A DNA stretch of 64,000 bases, from assembly GCF_016427555.1 (NCBI RefSeq), contig NZ_JAELVS010000004.1, forward strand, positions 1 through 64,000, given 5' to 3'. How positions within the stretch are numbered: the stretch's first letter is position 1; every line of letters begins with the position of its first letter. Origin of the DNA: Marinobacter litoralis. Lineage in GTDB: Bacteria > Pseudomonadota > Gammaproteobacteria > Pseudomonadales > Oleiphilaceae. The translations under genes and the position numbers were made by a program. Below are positions 7,160 to 15,631 of this stretch, in pieces. The notes under the pieces are model-generated. The model worked only from the letters and a program-made list of their open reading frames with translations, was not told the DNA's origin and ran no database searches.

Positions 7160-8314
7160 ATGAGCCAAACCACCCGCATCGCCGTTACACCCGGAGATGG
7201 CATTGGTCCGGAAGTTGTCGCAGTCGCTATCCATTGTCTGGAAGCGTTACGCGCCAAACACCAACTGGCACTGGAGTGGACACGTTTTCCATGGCCGTCT
7301 CATGCCTGGCACGAAGAACACGGAGAAAGCTGGCCTGCCGATGCGCTGACGCAACTCAAGGCCTACGACGCCATCCTGTTGGGCGCACTGGGCGACCCGG
7401 GGCCCATCAACGATCCTGACCGCTATCTATTGTCTGACAGCGTCTCACTTTCGCCACTTCTCGAGATGCGCAAAGGCTTTGATCAATGGGTTTGCGAACG
7501 ACCCGCCCGGCTTTTACCCGGAGCACGCCAGTATCTGAAGGACGACCGCGCCAAAGACATCGACATGCTGGTGATCCGGGAAAACAGTGAAGGCGAGTAC
7601 GTCAGCCAAGGTGGCCGACTGCGTCAGGGGACCGCCGACGAAGTGGCCACCCAAATGGAAGTCTTTACTCACCGAGCGACCGAACGAATTATCCGTTACG
7701 GCTTTGAGCAAGCCCGAAAACGCGCAACCGAACGCTCTAAGAGTGGCAATGCGCGCACATTCAAAACTCTGGATGGTCGCCACTGTGAAAGTCAGGTGTG
7801 CGTAATCACCAAACGCAACACCCTCAGGCACTGGGGTGATCTGTATACGGAAGTCTTCGAAGCCGTCAGCAAAGATTATCCTGATATCGCCACCCACCAT
7901 GAGCTCGTCGATGCTGCTTGTATGAAGTTCGTGCAGTGCCCCTGGGCCTTCGACGTGGTGGTTGCCAGCAATTTGCAGGGGGACATTCTCACCGATCTGG
8001 CCGCCGTTCTATCCGGTGGTATGGGCGTAGCCCCGTCCTGCAACCTGAACCCCACCAACCTCGAGATGCCGTCGATGTTTGAGCCGACTCATGGCAGCGC
8101 CCCGGATATCGCCGGTAAGGGCATAGCCGACCCTACCGCTATGCTGTTCACCACCGCGCGCATGCTGGAATGGCTGGGTCAAAAAGACGCCAAGCTCGCG
8201 GCCGCCGGTAAAGAACTGTTTGAGGCTGTGGCCGCTGACCTTGCCGATTCAGGCGATGAACAGCGCAACACACAGGAAATCGGAGACGCCATCCGCAAAC
8301 GACTGGCCCCGTAA
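7160..8314 (+). CDS. Isocitrate/isopropylmalate-type dehydrogenase
   Basis: A 384-residue NAD(P)-dependent beta-decarboxylating dehydrogenase. The start ATG at 7160 has CAGGAGG 7 bases upstream. It shows GDGIGPEV near the N-terminus, the VIRENSEGEY substrate strand, a DAACMKFVQ segment and the family signature around NLQGDILTDLAAVLSGGMGV, followed by EPTHGSAPDIAGKG. It is not a typical LeuB because no leuC or leuD is nearby and the region after RENSEGEY is closer to the tartrate/homoisocitrate-type group. It is followed by a class III aminotransferase 44 bases away, so the two probably act in one amino-acid or dicarboxylate catabolic route. Confidence 0.85.
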   Translation: MSQTTRIAVTPGDGIGPEVVAVAIHCLEALRAKHQLALEWTRFPWPSHAWHEEHGESWPADALTQLKAYDAILLGALGDPGPINDPDRYLLSDSVSLSPLLEMRKGFDQWVCERPARLLPGARQYLKDDRAKDIDMLVIRENSEGEYVSQGGRLRQGTADEVATQMEVFTHRATERIIRYGFEQARKRATERSKSGNARTFKTLDGRHCESQVCVITKRNTLRHWGDLYTEVFEAVSKDYPDIATHHELVDAACMKFVQCPWAFDVVVASNLQGDILTDLAAVLSGGMGVAPSCNLNPTNLEMPSMFEPTHGSAPDIAGKGIADPTAMLFTTARMLEWLGQKDAKLAAAGKELFEAVAADLADSGDEQRNTQEIGDAIRKRLAP

Positions 8315-8358
8315 CCAGACTGCTGAACCTTTTTCACATTCATTCCGGGAGGTAATCA

Positions 8359-9618
8359 ATGACCGACCAAAAGGGCAAGCTGTCCCCTTTGCTGAAACAA
8401 GCCACAGGTGTCACTGCCGCCAAAGGCGAAGGTGCTTACATTATTGATCCGGAAGGCCGTCGTTATCTGGATTTCACCTCGGGCATTGGCGTCACCAGCA
8501 CCGGCCACTGCCACCCCAAGGTGGTTGAGGCGGCACAAAAACAGGTGGCAACCATGATCCATGCCCAAGCGACTACGGTCATGAACCCTCGCTTGCCAGA
8601 GCTTGCCGAAAAACTGGGGGAGCTGACACCGGATCCTTTGAACGCGTTCTTCTTTTCCAATGCCGGTACCGAGGCGGTTGAAGGAGCCATTCGATTGGTG
8701 CGCCAGGCCACGGAGCGGCCAAACATCATCGTATTTCACGGCGGCTTCCATGGCCGCACTATGGGTTCGCTGTCACTCACTACCTCGAGCGTCGGCCTGC
8801 GGGCCGGTGTCAGCCCAATGATGAGTGGCGTTGTTGTTGCGCCCTTCCCCCACGCCTTTCACTACGGCTGGAGCGAAGAGGAAGCCACCGATTTTTGTTT
8901 ACGTGAGCTGGATCGAATTTTTGTTACTTATTCGGCCCCTAAAGAAACGGCCGCCATGTTCATTGAACCCGTTCAGGGCGAAGGCGGTTACGTTCCTGCG
9001 AACACCCGGTTCATGCAAGGACTGAGAGAACGCTGCGACAAACACGGCATTATGCTGGTGTTTGATGAAGTGCAAGCCGGCTTCGGGCGCAGCGGCAAGT
9101 TTTGGGCCCACGACCATTTTGACGTCACCCCCGACGCCATCCTGATTGCCAAAGGCCTGGCCAGCGGTTTCCCCATCTCGGCACTGGCGGCCTCGGAGGA
9201 AACCATGGCTAAAGGCTGGCCCGGATCTCAGGGCGGCACCTATGGCGGCAACGCCATTTCAGCCGCAGCTGCCATCGCCACCATCGATGTCATCCGCGAA
9301 GAAGGCCTCGTCGAGAATGCGGAGCGCATGGGTAAACGCCTGCGCAGCAATTTGGAATCGTTGAAGAAAGATTATCCGGATATGGCGGACATTCGAGGCA
9401 TGGGCCTGATGCTGGGCGTGGAAATGCGCCGCGGCGATGCCCCGGACGGTGAGCGTGCCGGCAACATTCTCAAAGAGTGCGAAAAACGTGGCTTGCTAAT
9501 GTTGCGCTGCGGCCCCTACCAGGAAATCGTGCGCTGGCTGCCGCCACTGATCGTCAATCAGGAGCAGATCGACGAAGCGACCCGCATCTTTGAGGAGGCA
9601 TTGAACGCAACTGCCTGA
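8359..9618 (+). CDS. Class III (GABA-type) aminotransferase
   Basis: A 419-residue PLP-dependent aminotransferase of class III. GAIRLVRQAT and HGGFHGRTMGSL are the phosphate-binding part. FDEVQAGFGRSG supplies D236 for the pyridine nitrogen, and K265 in LIAKGLASGFP forms the internal aldimine. The C-terminal part carries LMLRCGPYQEIVRWLPPL, common in GABA, ornithine and putrescine aminotransferases. The amino donor is not determined by sequence. A strong ribosome site (GGGAGGT) is 6 bases from the start. It is probably cotranscribed with the dehydrogenase upstream and ends at a strong terminator. Confidence 0.88.
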   Translation: MTDQKGKLSPLLKQATGVTAAKGEGAYIIDPEGRRYLDFTSGIGVTSTGHCHPKVVEAAQKQVATMIHAQATTVMNPRLPELAEKLGELTPDPLNAFFFSNAGTEAVEGAIRLVRQATERPNIIVFHGGFHGRTMGSLSLTTSSVGLRAGVSPMMSGVVVAPFPHAFHYGWSEEEATDFCLRELDRIFVTYSAPKETAAMFIEPVQGEGGYVPANTRFMQGLRERCDKHGIMLVFDEVQAGFGRSGKFWAHDHFDVTPDAILIAKGLASGFPISALAASEETMAKGWPGSQGGTYGGNAISAAAAIATIDVIREEGLVENAERMGKRLRSNLESLKKDYPDMADIRGMGLMLGVEMRRGDAPDGERAGNILKECEKRGLLMLRCGPYQEIVRWLPPLIVNQEQIDEATRIFEEALNATA

Positions 9619-9635
9619 CCGTGCTTGATAAACAG

Positions 9636-9674
9636 AAAAGCCCGAATGACACAGATTCATCCGGGCTTTTTTTA
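9636..9674. terminator. Rho-independent terminator, bidirectional
   Basis: AAAAGCCCG pairs with CGGGCTTTT across an AATGA/TCAT extension and a short loop, followed by a run of seven T residues. It separates the aminotransferase gene from the convergent lipoprotein gene. Confidence 0.85.
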
Positions 9675-9701
9675 ATTCATCGTCGTTGTCACAGCAGCAT
9701 T

Positions 9702-10271
9702 TTACTCCGCCATAACCAGCTCCAACCGACCGCGGGCAACCCGGATATCCATCGGCACCACTCCCAACAAGCGCTGAGCGGTGCTTGTCTCATCCAATCG
9801 GTACACCGGCATGGTTTCCAGCATCTGGGCCACTACCCTCATGACAGAGTCTGTCACCGGGCCCAAATCTCCTTTGAAAAACGGCGAATCAATGGAGCTT
9901 TCCAAAAGTTGCAGGCGGCGTATGTAAACGGCTTTTTCTTTGCTGTCATAAACCGGCGCGCCTTCAACTTTAAGGGCAAGATCGACCGGCAGCTTGGTCA
10001 GCAGTGCATTGAGGGCAACCTGCCCTTTCAGATCAATAACGGCTACGTCACGGCCATCCGGCCCCAACGTGATATCGGCATCTTGCAGGCTAAGACTGAG
10101 TGGTGAGCCACTTTGCAGTTGTTCGCGGTCGTATTTTGCCACCGCGTTCTTTAAATGCTGCTCCACTTCACCTTCAGTAATGGAGTACGGGGAAAAACTG
10201 GCGCACCCGCTTGCCAGCACAACAGCAAATATCAGGGTTAAGCGCACAATCGGTTTAAGCATGTTGTTCAT
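9702..10271 (-). CDS. DUF1439 (YceB-like) lipoprotein
   Basis: A 189-residue exported lipoprotein. The signal peptide ends in the lipobox LASGC, with the lipidated cysteine at residue 23. The next residues (ASFSP) have no Asp at +2, so sorting to the outer membrane is likely. The mature part begins with YSITEGEVEQHL and has the QDADITLG and APVYDSKEKAVY patterns of the YceB/DUF1439 family, which is predicted to hold lipid-like ligands in a TULIP-type fold. Function is unproven. The start at 10271 has GGAGG 8 bases upstream. It stands alone. Confidence 0.8.
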   Translation of the reverse strand: MNNMLKPIVRLTLIFAVVLASGCASFSPYSITEGEVEQHLKNAVAKYDREQLQSGSPLSLSLQDADITLGPDGRDVAVIDLKGQVALNALLTKLPVDLALKVEGAPVYDSKEKAVYIRRLQLLESSIDSPFFKGDLGPVTDSVMRVVAQMLETMPVYRLDETSTAQRLLGVVPMDIRVARGRLELVMAE

Positions 10272-10339
10272 TCGTCAGCCTCCTCGGAAGACCCCTATAG
10301 TGCGGGATCTACCGGGAGCTGACAACTTACAGTCCTGTA

Positions 10340-11566
10340 TCAGAACTTCTGTTTGGCCATCCAGGGAATAATACGATCGAAGGCTTCATTCATTCGCTCG
10401 CACGTGAGCGAGAAACTGAACCTTAGCGCATTAGTGCAATGGTCGCCGAAGGCATCGCCCGGCACGACACAGACGCCGGTTTCTTTCAGCATCCGCAACG
10501 CCACATCGGAGCCGTCTACATGGGGCGGCAGATTGGGGAAGGCGTAGAAAGCACCACCCGGCTTATATCCCGTCAGGTGTGGCGTGCGATCGATCAATTT
10601 AACGATATTATCCCGGCGCTCGCGATAAATGTTCACCATGTCCTGAACGCAATGCTGTTCTGCCGAGAGCGCCGCCACGCCGGCAAACTGAGCCGGAGTG
10701 TTCGCCACCGATGTGGTGAACATGTGGTACCGCCGCAGCGATTTGATGGCCGCTTGGCTTGAGATCACCCACCCCACTCGCAGGCCGGCCATACTGTAGG
10801 TTTTAGAAAAACTACTGATGCACATGATGTTGTCGAGATCGACCGCGCAACTGAGCACGCTGGCAAAATCGTCGTCATCAAACAGCATATGGTCATAGAC
10901 TTCATCGGCGTAAACCTGAATGCCTCGGTACGCACACTCCTCCAGAATGGTCTCTACCGTGCTGCGCGGATAAACCGCCCCGGTGGGGTTGTTCGGGTTA
11001 TTCAGCACCAGCGCAAAGGTGCGGGACCCCATGGCCTTGATGACATCATCAGGATCCAGCTGATGATTGTTTTCCGCGTATGTGGGGATGTACTTTACTT
11101 CTCCGCCGGTCATCCGGATCAGCGGTGCATAGAGCAAAAATGAGGGGTCGGTAACAAGAAACTGCCTGCCCGGTGCCGACGTGGCCGAAATCGCCAGGTA
11201 CAGAGCCTCGGTCGCGCCACTGGTAATCAGGATGTTGTCCCGGGTGAGCTTTCGGTTGTAGCGTTTGCCGTAATAATCGCGCAAGGCCACCAGCAGTTCC
11301 GGTAGGCCGGCGTCCATCGTGTAACCGGTTTGCCCGGCGTTGAGCGCGTCAACATAGGCCTCGATAATATGCGGTGGCGTGGGTTGGTCAGGCTGCCCGA
11401 TGGAAAGATGAATAACATCCTTCATGGTAGAGGCCATATTCACAAGTTTGCGAATGCCGGACACGGGAATGGCCTGCATGGCGGGATTCCAGCTGGCCTT
11501 CGCTTTCCGGTACTTCATCTTGCGAGACGTCGCCTGCTCCACATTCTTGTTCAATGGCTCCGGCAT
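10340..11566 (-). CDS. Class I/II PLP-dependent aminotransferase
   Basis: A 408-residue fold-type I aminotransferase. The frame is open for 47 codons upstream, but the ATG at 11566 has AAGGAGGT 6 bases before it and starts before the conserved region. HLSIGQPDQPTPPHI is the N-terminal substrate segment, NNPNNPTG the PLP-binding loop, and SSFSKTYSMAGLRVGW carries the Schiff-base lysine (about K255). The C-terminal RFSFS holds the carboxylate-binding arginine. It belongs to the broad aspartate/aromatic aminotransferase group, and the substrate is uncertain. It is divergent from a D-2-hydroxyacid dehydrogenase, a pairing that would suit a 2-oxo acid intermediate. Confidence 0.88.
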   Translation of the reverse strand: MPEPLNKNVEQATSRKMKYRKAKASWNPAMQAIPVSGIRKLVNMASTMKDVIHLSIGQPDQPTPPHIIEAYVDALNAGQTGYTMDAGLPELLVALRDYYGKRYNRKLTRDNILITSGATEALYLAISATSAPGRQFLVTDPSFLLYAPLIRMTGGEVKYIPTYAENNHQLDPDDVIKAMGSRTFALVLNNPNNPTGAVYPRSTVETILEECAYRGIQVYADEVYDHMLFDDDDFASVLSCAVDLDNIMCISSFSKTYSMAGLRVGWVISSQAAIKSLRRYHMFTTSVANTPAQFAGVAALSAEQHCVQDMVNIYRERRDNIVKLIDRTPHLTGYKPGGAFYAFPNLPPHVDGSDVALRMLKETGVCVVPGDAFGDHCTNALRFSFSLTCERMNEAFDRIIPWMAKQKF

Positions 11567-11724
11567 TGTCCACCTCCTTGCACGTAGGGAAAATAAAGGC
11601 TTACCTCGAGCGTAGCACGAAGCCCCGGGGGTACAAGTAAAGCCATTGATTTGACCATCGCCCCGCTGACAACCAGACTGTGTAGGCATCAATGAACAGA
11701 CTGCCAACCCCTTCTGGAGCTGAC

Positions 11725-12702
11725 ATGACAGAGTCCCGAAAACCGGTTGTTACCGTGCTCACCGCCCCCGATGACCCCACGCCGCCGGGGATTGAACCTC
11801 TGAAAGATCAGGCCGAAATTCGCTTCGCCTGCGATGAACAATCACTGCGGGAGACCTTGCCCGGCACCGACGTTATGATGGTGACGGACTTCCGTACCGA
11901 GGCGCTTGAGGCTGCCTGGCCTGCTGCCGATCGTCTGCAGTGGATTCACGCCACCAGTGCCGGTGTCGATGCCCTGATGTTTCCAGCCCTGATCGACAGC
12001 GATGTAACGGTGACCAACGCGCGCGGCATTTTCGACCGAACCATCGCCGAGTACGTACTGTGCAGCATTTTGATGTTTGCCAAAGACTTCCCCGAATCAC
12101 TGAGACTGCAGGCCCAGCGCCAGTGGAAACACCGGGATACCGAGCGCGCTGAAGGCAAACAAGTGCTGGTGGTGGGTGCCGGTTCCATCGGCCGTCAGAT
12201 TGGCCGTTTGGTCAGGGCGATTGGCATGCACCCTCACGGAATCGCTCGAACCGCTCGGGAATCCGACCCGGATTTCGATGCCGTACACAGCAACGAGGCG
12301 CTGTATGAGCAGCTCGAACAAGCCGACTTTGTGGTGATTGCAGCGCCATTAACACCACAGACCGAAGGTCTGTTTGATGCAAAGGCCTTCGCCGCGATGA
12401 AAACATCGGCCCGGTTGATCAATATCGGCCGCGGCCCCATCGTGAACACCGGGGCTCTGATCAAGGCACTGGACAACGGAGAAATTGCAGGCGCGGCCCT
12501 CGATGTCTTCGAAGAAGAGCCACTACCGGAGGATCACCCTTTGTGGGCGCGGGAAAATGTCATTATGACCGCGCATATGGCGGGTGATTTCATTGGCTGG
12601 AACCAGGCTCTGACCGAGCAGTTTCTCGACAATTTCAAACGGTGGTCCCAGGGCGAAGAAGTCTTCAATCTGGTGAACAAAAAGCTGGGTTACGCGGGCT
12701 AA
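11725..12702 (+). CDS. D-2-hydroxyacid dehydrogenase
   Basis: A 325-residue NAD(P)-dependent dehydrogenase of the D-isomer-specific family. The start ATG at 11725 is preceded by GGAG at 6 bases. An in-frame ATG at 11692 is less likely. VVGAGSIGRQIGRL is the Rossmann glycine motif. NIGRGPIVNTGAL contains the catalytic arginine region, DVFEEEPLP the acidic partner, and TAHMAG the catalytic histidine. It reduces a 2-oxo acid to a D-2-hydroxy acid or the reverse (hydroxypyruvate/glyoxylate reductase-like). Exact specificity is unknown. Confidence 0.88.
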   Translation: MTESRKPVVTVLTAPDDPTPPGIEPLKDQAEIRFACDEQSLRETLPGTDVMMVTDFRTEALEAAWPAADRLQWIHATSAGVDALMFPALIDSDVTVTNARGIFDRTIAEYVLCSILMFAKDFPESLRLQAQRQWKHRDTERAEGKQVLVVGAGSIGRQIGRLVRAIGMHPHGIARTARESDPDFDAVHSNEALYEQLEQADFVVIAAPLTPQTEGLFDAKAFAAMKTSARLINIGRGPIVNTGALIKALDNGEIAGAALDVFEEEPLPEDHPLWARENVIMTAHMAGDFIGWNQALTEQFLDNFKRWSQGEEVFNLVNKKLGYAG

Positions 12703-12705
12703 AAG

Positions 12706-12729
12706 AACGGGAGCCATCAGGCTCCCGTT
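12706..12729. terminator. Terminator hairpin between convergent genes
   Basis: AACGGGAGCC (12706-12715) and GGCTCCCGTT (12720-12729) form a perfect 10-bp stem with an ATCA loop. It lies just after the hydroxyacid dehydrogenase stop and before the end of the convergent regulator gene. The T-run on the plus side is short. Confidence 0.8.
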
Positions 12730-12756
12730 TCTTATCCGTACCGAAAAGCCCAACCA

Positions 12757-13422
12757 TCAACCGCCCGAAAGCGACTGCTCGGAAGGGTCAAGCTCCATTT
12801 GCTGAATGGCGATGACCGCTTGGGTCCGGTTGCGCACACCCAACTTACGGAAGACCGCTGTGATATGGGCCTTGATGGTGGCTTCCGATACATCCAGATC
12901 GTAAGCAATCTGTTTGTTGAGCAGCCCTTCAGCCAACATGCCCAATACACGGAACTGCTGGGGCGTCAGAGAGGCCAGGCGCTCTGAAAAGTCCGTAGGT
13001 TCGGATTGCATTCGCTCGATCTTGTCAGCCACGCCGTCCGGCAGCCACACATCACCTTCCAGAACCGCCTGAATGCCTTCCGTGATGGTCGGCAGAGGCG
13101 CGCTTTTCGGGATGAAGCCGGAGGCGCCATAGTCCACCGAGCGGCGCATAACCTGCAGGTCTTCGGAACCTGACACAACCACCACAGGCAAGCCCGGATA
13201 CTGGCCTCGCATGAACACCAGCCCTGAATAACCATGCGCACCCGGCATGTTCAGGTCCAGCAAAATCAGGTCAGCATCGGGGTTGGCCTCTACCGCCGCC
13301 TGTAATGCCTTGATGCTGTCCACTTCGACTGTATTGGCATCCGGCACCGCCTGGTTGACCGCCTGTTTCAAAGCTGCTCGAAACAAAGGATGGTCATCAG
13401 CGACGATAATTGTTTGTGTCAT
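12757..13422 (-). CDS. CrbR/ErbR-like LuxR-family response regulator
   Basis: A 221-residue response regulator. The receiver has acidic residues D9 and D10, the phospho-acceptor D56 in LILLDLNMPG and a conserved PKS lysine. A LuxR-type helix-turn-helix (about 155-210, NKQIAYDLDVSEATIKAHI) follows. The SGSED and GASGFIPKSA segments, and its place beside acetyl-CoA synthetase, match regulators known as CrbR or ErbR/AgmR, which control acs and alcohol oxidation in Vibrio and Pseudomonas. The start at 13422 is preferred because GAGGA lies about 9 bases upstream. No sensor kinase is encoded nearby, so its partner is elsewhere. Confidence 0.85.
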   Translation of the reverse strand: MTQTIIVADDHPLFRAALKQAVNQAVPDANTVEVDSIKALQAAVEANPDADLILLDLNMPGAHGYSGLVFMRGQYPGLPVVVVSGSEDLQVMRRSVDYGASGFIPKSAPLPTITEGIQAVLEGDVWLPDGVADKIERMQSEPTDFSERLASLTPQQFRVLGMLAEGLLNKQIAYDLDVSEATIKAHITAVFRKLGVRNRTQAVIAIQQMELDPSEQSLSGG

Positions 13423-13465
13423 TCCACACATTCCTCACAGGTTATTGGCTGGCTCACGCCGGCGC

Positions 13466-15415
13466 TTAATGGGACGCCCGGCTGCCAATCAGTTCATCCA
13501 CTACACTTGGATCGGCCAGCGTGGAAGTATCTCCCAACTGGTCGTGCTCATTGGCTGCAATCTTACGCAAAATTCTGCGCATAATCTTGCCAGATCTTGT
13601 TTTCGGAAGGCCCGGAGCCCACTGAATCACATCCGGGGACGCAATCGGCCCGATTTCTTTCCGGACCCATTGCACCAACTCTTGTTTCAGCTCATCCGAC
13701 GGCTCTTCGCCCTGCATCAGCGTGACGTAAACATAAATGCCTTGGCCTTTGATTTCATGGGGATAGCCCACCACAGCGGCCTCTGCCACTTTAGCATGAG
13801 CAACCAACGCACTTTCAACCTCCGCAGTACCCAAGCGGTGGCCAGACACGTTCAACACGTCATCCACACGGCCGGTGATCCAGTAATCGCCATCCTCATC
13901 CCGGCGTGCCCCGTCGCCGGTGAAATACATGCCCTTGTAGGTGCTGAAATAGGTCTGGATAAAGCGTTCGTGATCGCCATAAATGGTGCGCATCTGTCCG
14001 GGCCAGCTATCCAGAATCACCAGGTTGCCCTCGGTGGCGCCGTCCAGCAGATTACCGTCATTATCCACCAAAGCCGGCTGAACACCGAAGAACGGCCGCG
14101 TGGCCGAACCCGGCTTCAGATCCACCGCGCCCGGCAGGGGCGCAATCAGAATGCCGCCGGTTTCAGTTTGCCACCAGGTATCCACAATCGGGCATTTGCT
14201 GTTGCCAATCACACGGTGGTACCACTCCCAGGCCTCTGGGTTGATCGGCTCGCCAACCGAGCCGAGCACGCGCAGGCTGTCGCGTGTGGTGCCATCCATG
14301 CAGGACGCACCTTCGGCCATTAGTGCACGAATCGCGGTAGGCGCTGTGTACAGAATATTAACCTTATGCTTGTCTACAACCTGGCCTATCCGCGAACTGT
14401 CAGGGTAATTCGGCACACCTTCGAACAGCAGCGTGATCGCACCGTTCGCCAAAGGACCGTATAGGATATAGCTGTGGCCGGTTACCCAGCCAAAATCCGC
14501 CGTACACCAGTACACATCACCATCATGATAATCAAACACATACTGATGGGTCATTGAAGCGTACACCATGTAGCCACCCGTGGTGTGTAACACACCTTTC
14601 GGCGCACCGGTGGAGCCGGAGGTATACAGCATGAACAGCGGGTCTTCGGCGTTCATCGGTTCGGGCTCGCACTCCGCCGACGCCTTCGCCATCAGATCTT
14701 CATAACGAACATCACGCCCTTCCGTCCAGGGCACCTGATCGTTGCCGGTGCGGCTGACCACAATCACACGGTCTACCTTGGCCTCGCTTTCGTGCTTGAG
14801 TGCCGCATCCACATTCTTTTTCAACGGAATGGCCCGGCCTCCACGCAAACCTTCATCCGCCGTCACGATAAACCGAGACTTGCCATTTACCACCCGGGCT
14901 GCAAGCGCTTCCGGAGAGAATCCACCGAACACCACCGAATGGATGGCACCAATGCGGGCACACGCGAGCATTGCAACCGCCGTTTCGACGATCATCGGCA
15001 TGTAGATGGTAACCACATCGCCTTTCTTCACGCCCTGATCTTTCAGCACGTTGGCAAACTTACACACTTGTTCGTGCAGCTCACGGTAGGTCACATTGCG
15101 CGAAACCGAGGGGTCGTCACCTTCAAAAATAATCGCAGTCTGGTCACCGCGTTCAGCAAGGTGGCGATCAAGACAGTTGGCCGAGGCGTTCAAAACACCA
15201 TCTTCGAACCATTTGATAGACAGGTTATCGTAATCGTAAGTGCTGTTTTTCACCTTGGTAAACGGCTTGATCCAGTCAATACGCTTGCCATGTTCGCCCC
15301 AAAATTCGTTCGGGTTTTCAACGGATTGCCGATACATCTGGTCGTATTGCTCCGCCGTCACCAAAGCCGCTTGCGCGATATCTGGCTGAACCGGATACAC
15401 CTTTTTATCTGTCAT
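13466..15415 (-). CDS. acsA: Acetyl-CoA synthetase
   Basis: A 649-residue AMP-forming acetate:CoA ligase, the usual length. The start ATG at 15415 has AAGGGGAA about 5 bases upstream. The frame extends 16 codons further without need. [19 protein letters not shown] is the ATP/AMP-binding P-loop, [10 protein letters not shown] the adenylation motif, [20 protein letters not shown] the hinge region, and [11 protein letters not shown] carries the lysine commonly controlled by acetylation. It activates acetate in the cytoplasm. It precedes the CrbR-like regulator gene by 43 bases, so the regulator may be cotranscribed with its likely target. Confidence 0.96.
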   Translation of the reverse strand: MTDKKVYPVQPDIAQAALVTAEQYDQMYRQSVENPNEFWGEHGKRIDWIKPFTKVKNSTYDYDNLSIKWFEDGVLNASANCLDRHLAERGDQTAIIFEGDDPSVSRNVTYRELHEQVCKFANVLKDQGVKKGDVVTIYMPMIVETAVAMLACARIGAIHSVVFGGFSPEALAARVVNGKSRFIVTADEGLRGGRAIPLKKNVDAALKHESEAKVDRVIVVSRTGNDQVPWTEGRDVRYEDLMAKASAECEPEPMNAEDPLFMLYTSGSTGAPKGVLHTTGGYMVYASMTHQYVFDYHDGDVYWCTADFGWVTGHSYILYGPLANGAITLLFEGVPNYPDSSRIGQVVDKHKVNILYTAPTAIRALMAEGASCMDGTTRDSLRVLGSVGEPINPEAWEWYHRVIGNSKCPIVDTWWQTETGGILIAPLPGAVDLKPGSATRPFFGVQPALVDNDGNLLDGATEGNLVILDSWPGQMRTIYGDHERFIQTYFSTYKGMYFTGDGARRDEDGDYWITGRVDDVLNVSGHRLGTAEVESALVAHAKVAEAAVVGYPHEIKGQGIYVYVTLMQGEEPSDELKQELVQWVRKEIGPIASPDVIQWAPGLPKTRSGKIMRRILRKIAANEHDQLGDTSTLADPSVVDELIGSRASH

Positions 15416-15540
15416 CGTCTTCCCCTTGCTCAGAGTTGTTATCTTTATCGAATGTCGTTTCAAGGCGGGTGGAACGCAGGGCCGCGTTCAAAAATATGGT
15501 TACACGTAGTTCAACACGTGAATCACTCAACAATGAATTA

Positions 15541-15572
15541 GACGAACGTCCAAAATAAACAGGACGTTCGTC
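15541..15572. promoter_or_regulatory. Perfect 11-bp inverted repeat upstream of acsA
   Basis: GACGAACGTCC (15541-15551) and GGACGTTCGTC (15562-15572) are exact reverse complements separated by 10 AT-rich bases. It lies 126 bases upstream of acsA and 60 bases after the acyl reductase stop, both on the minus strand. There is no clear T-run, so it is a poor terminator. An operator for a dimeric regulator is equally possible. Confidence 0.5.
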
Positions 15573-15631
15573 CAGCCTACGAAAAGAGGGGAAGGTCACA
15601 TTTCGAGCAACATTTGCTCACTCAAGACCCG

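Noticed and set aside
13247-14323. A 358-codon open frame on the plus strand over the response regulator and acsA
   Set aside because: It crosses two genes with diagnostic motifs and has no motif of its own.
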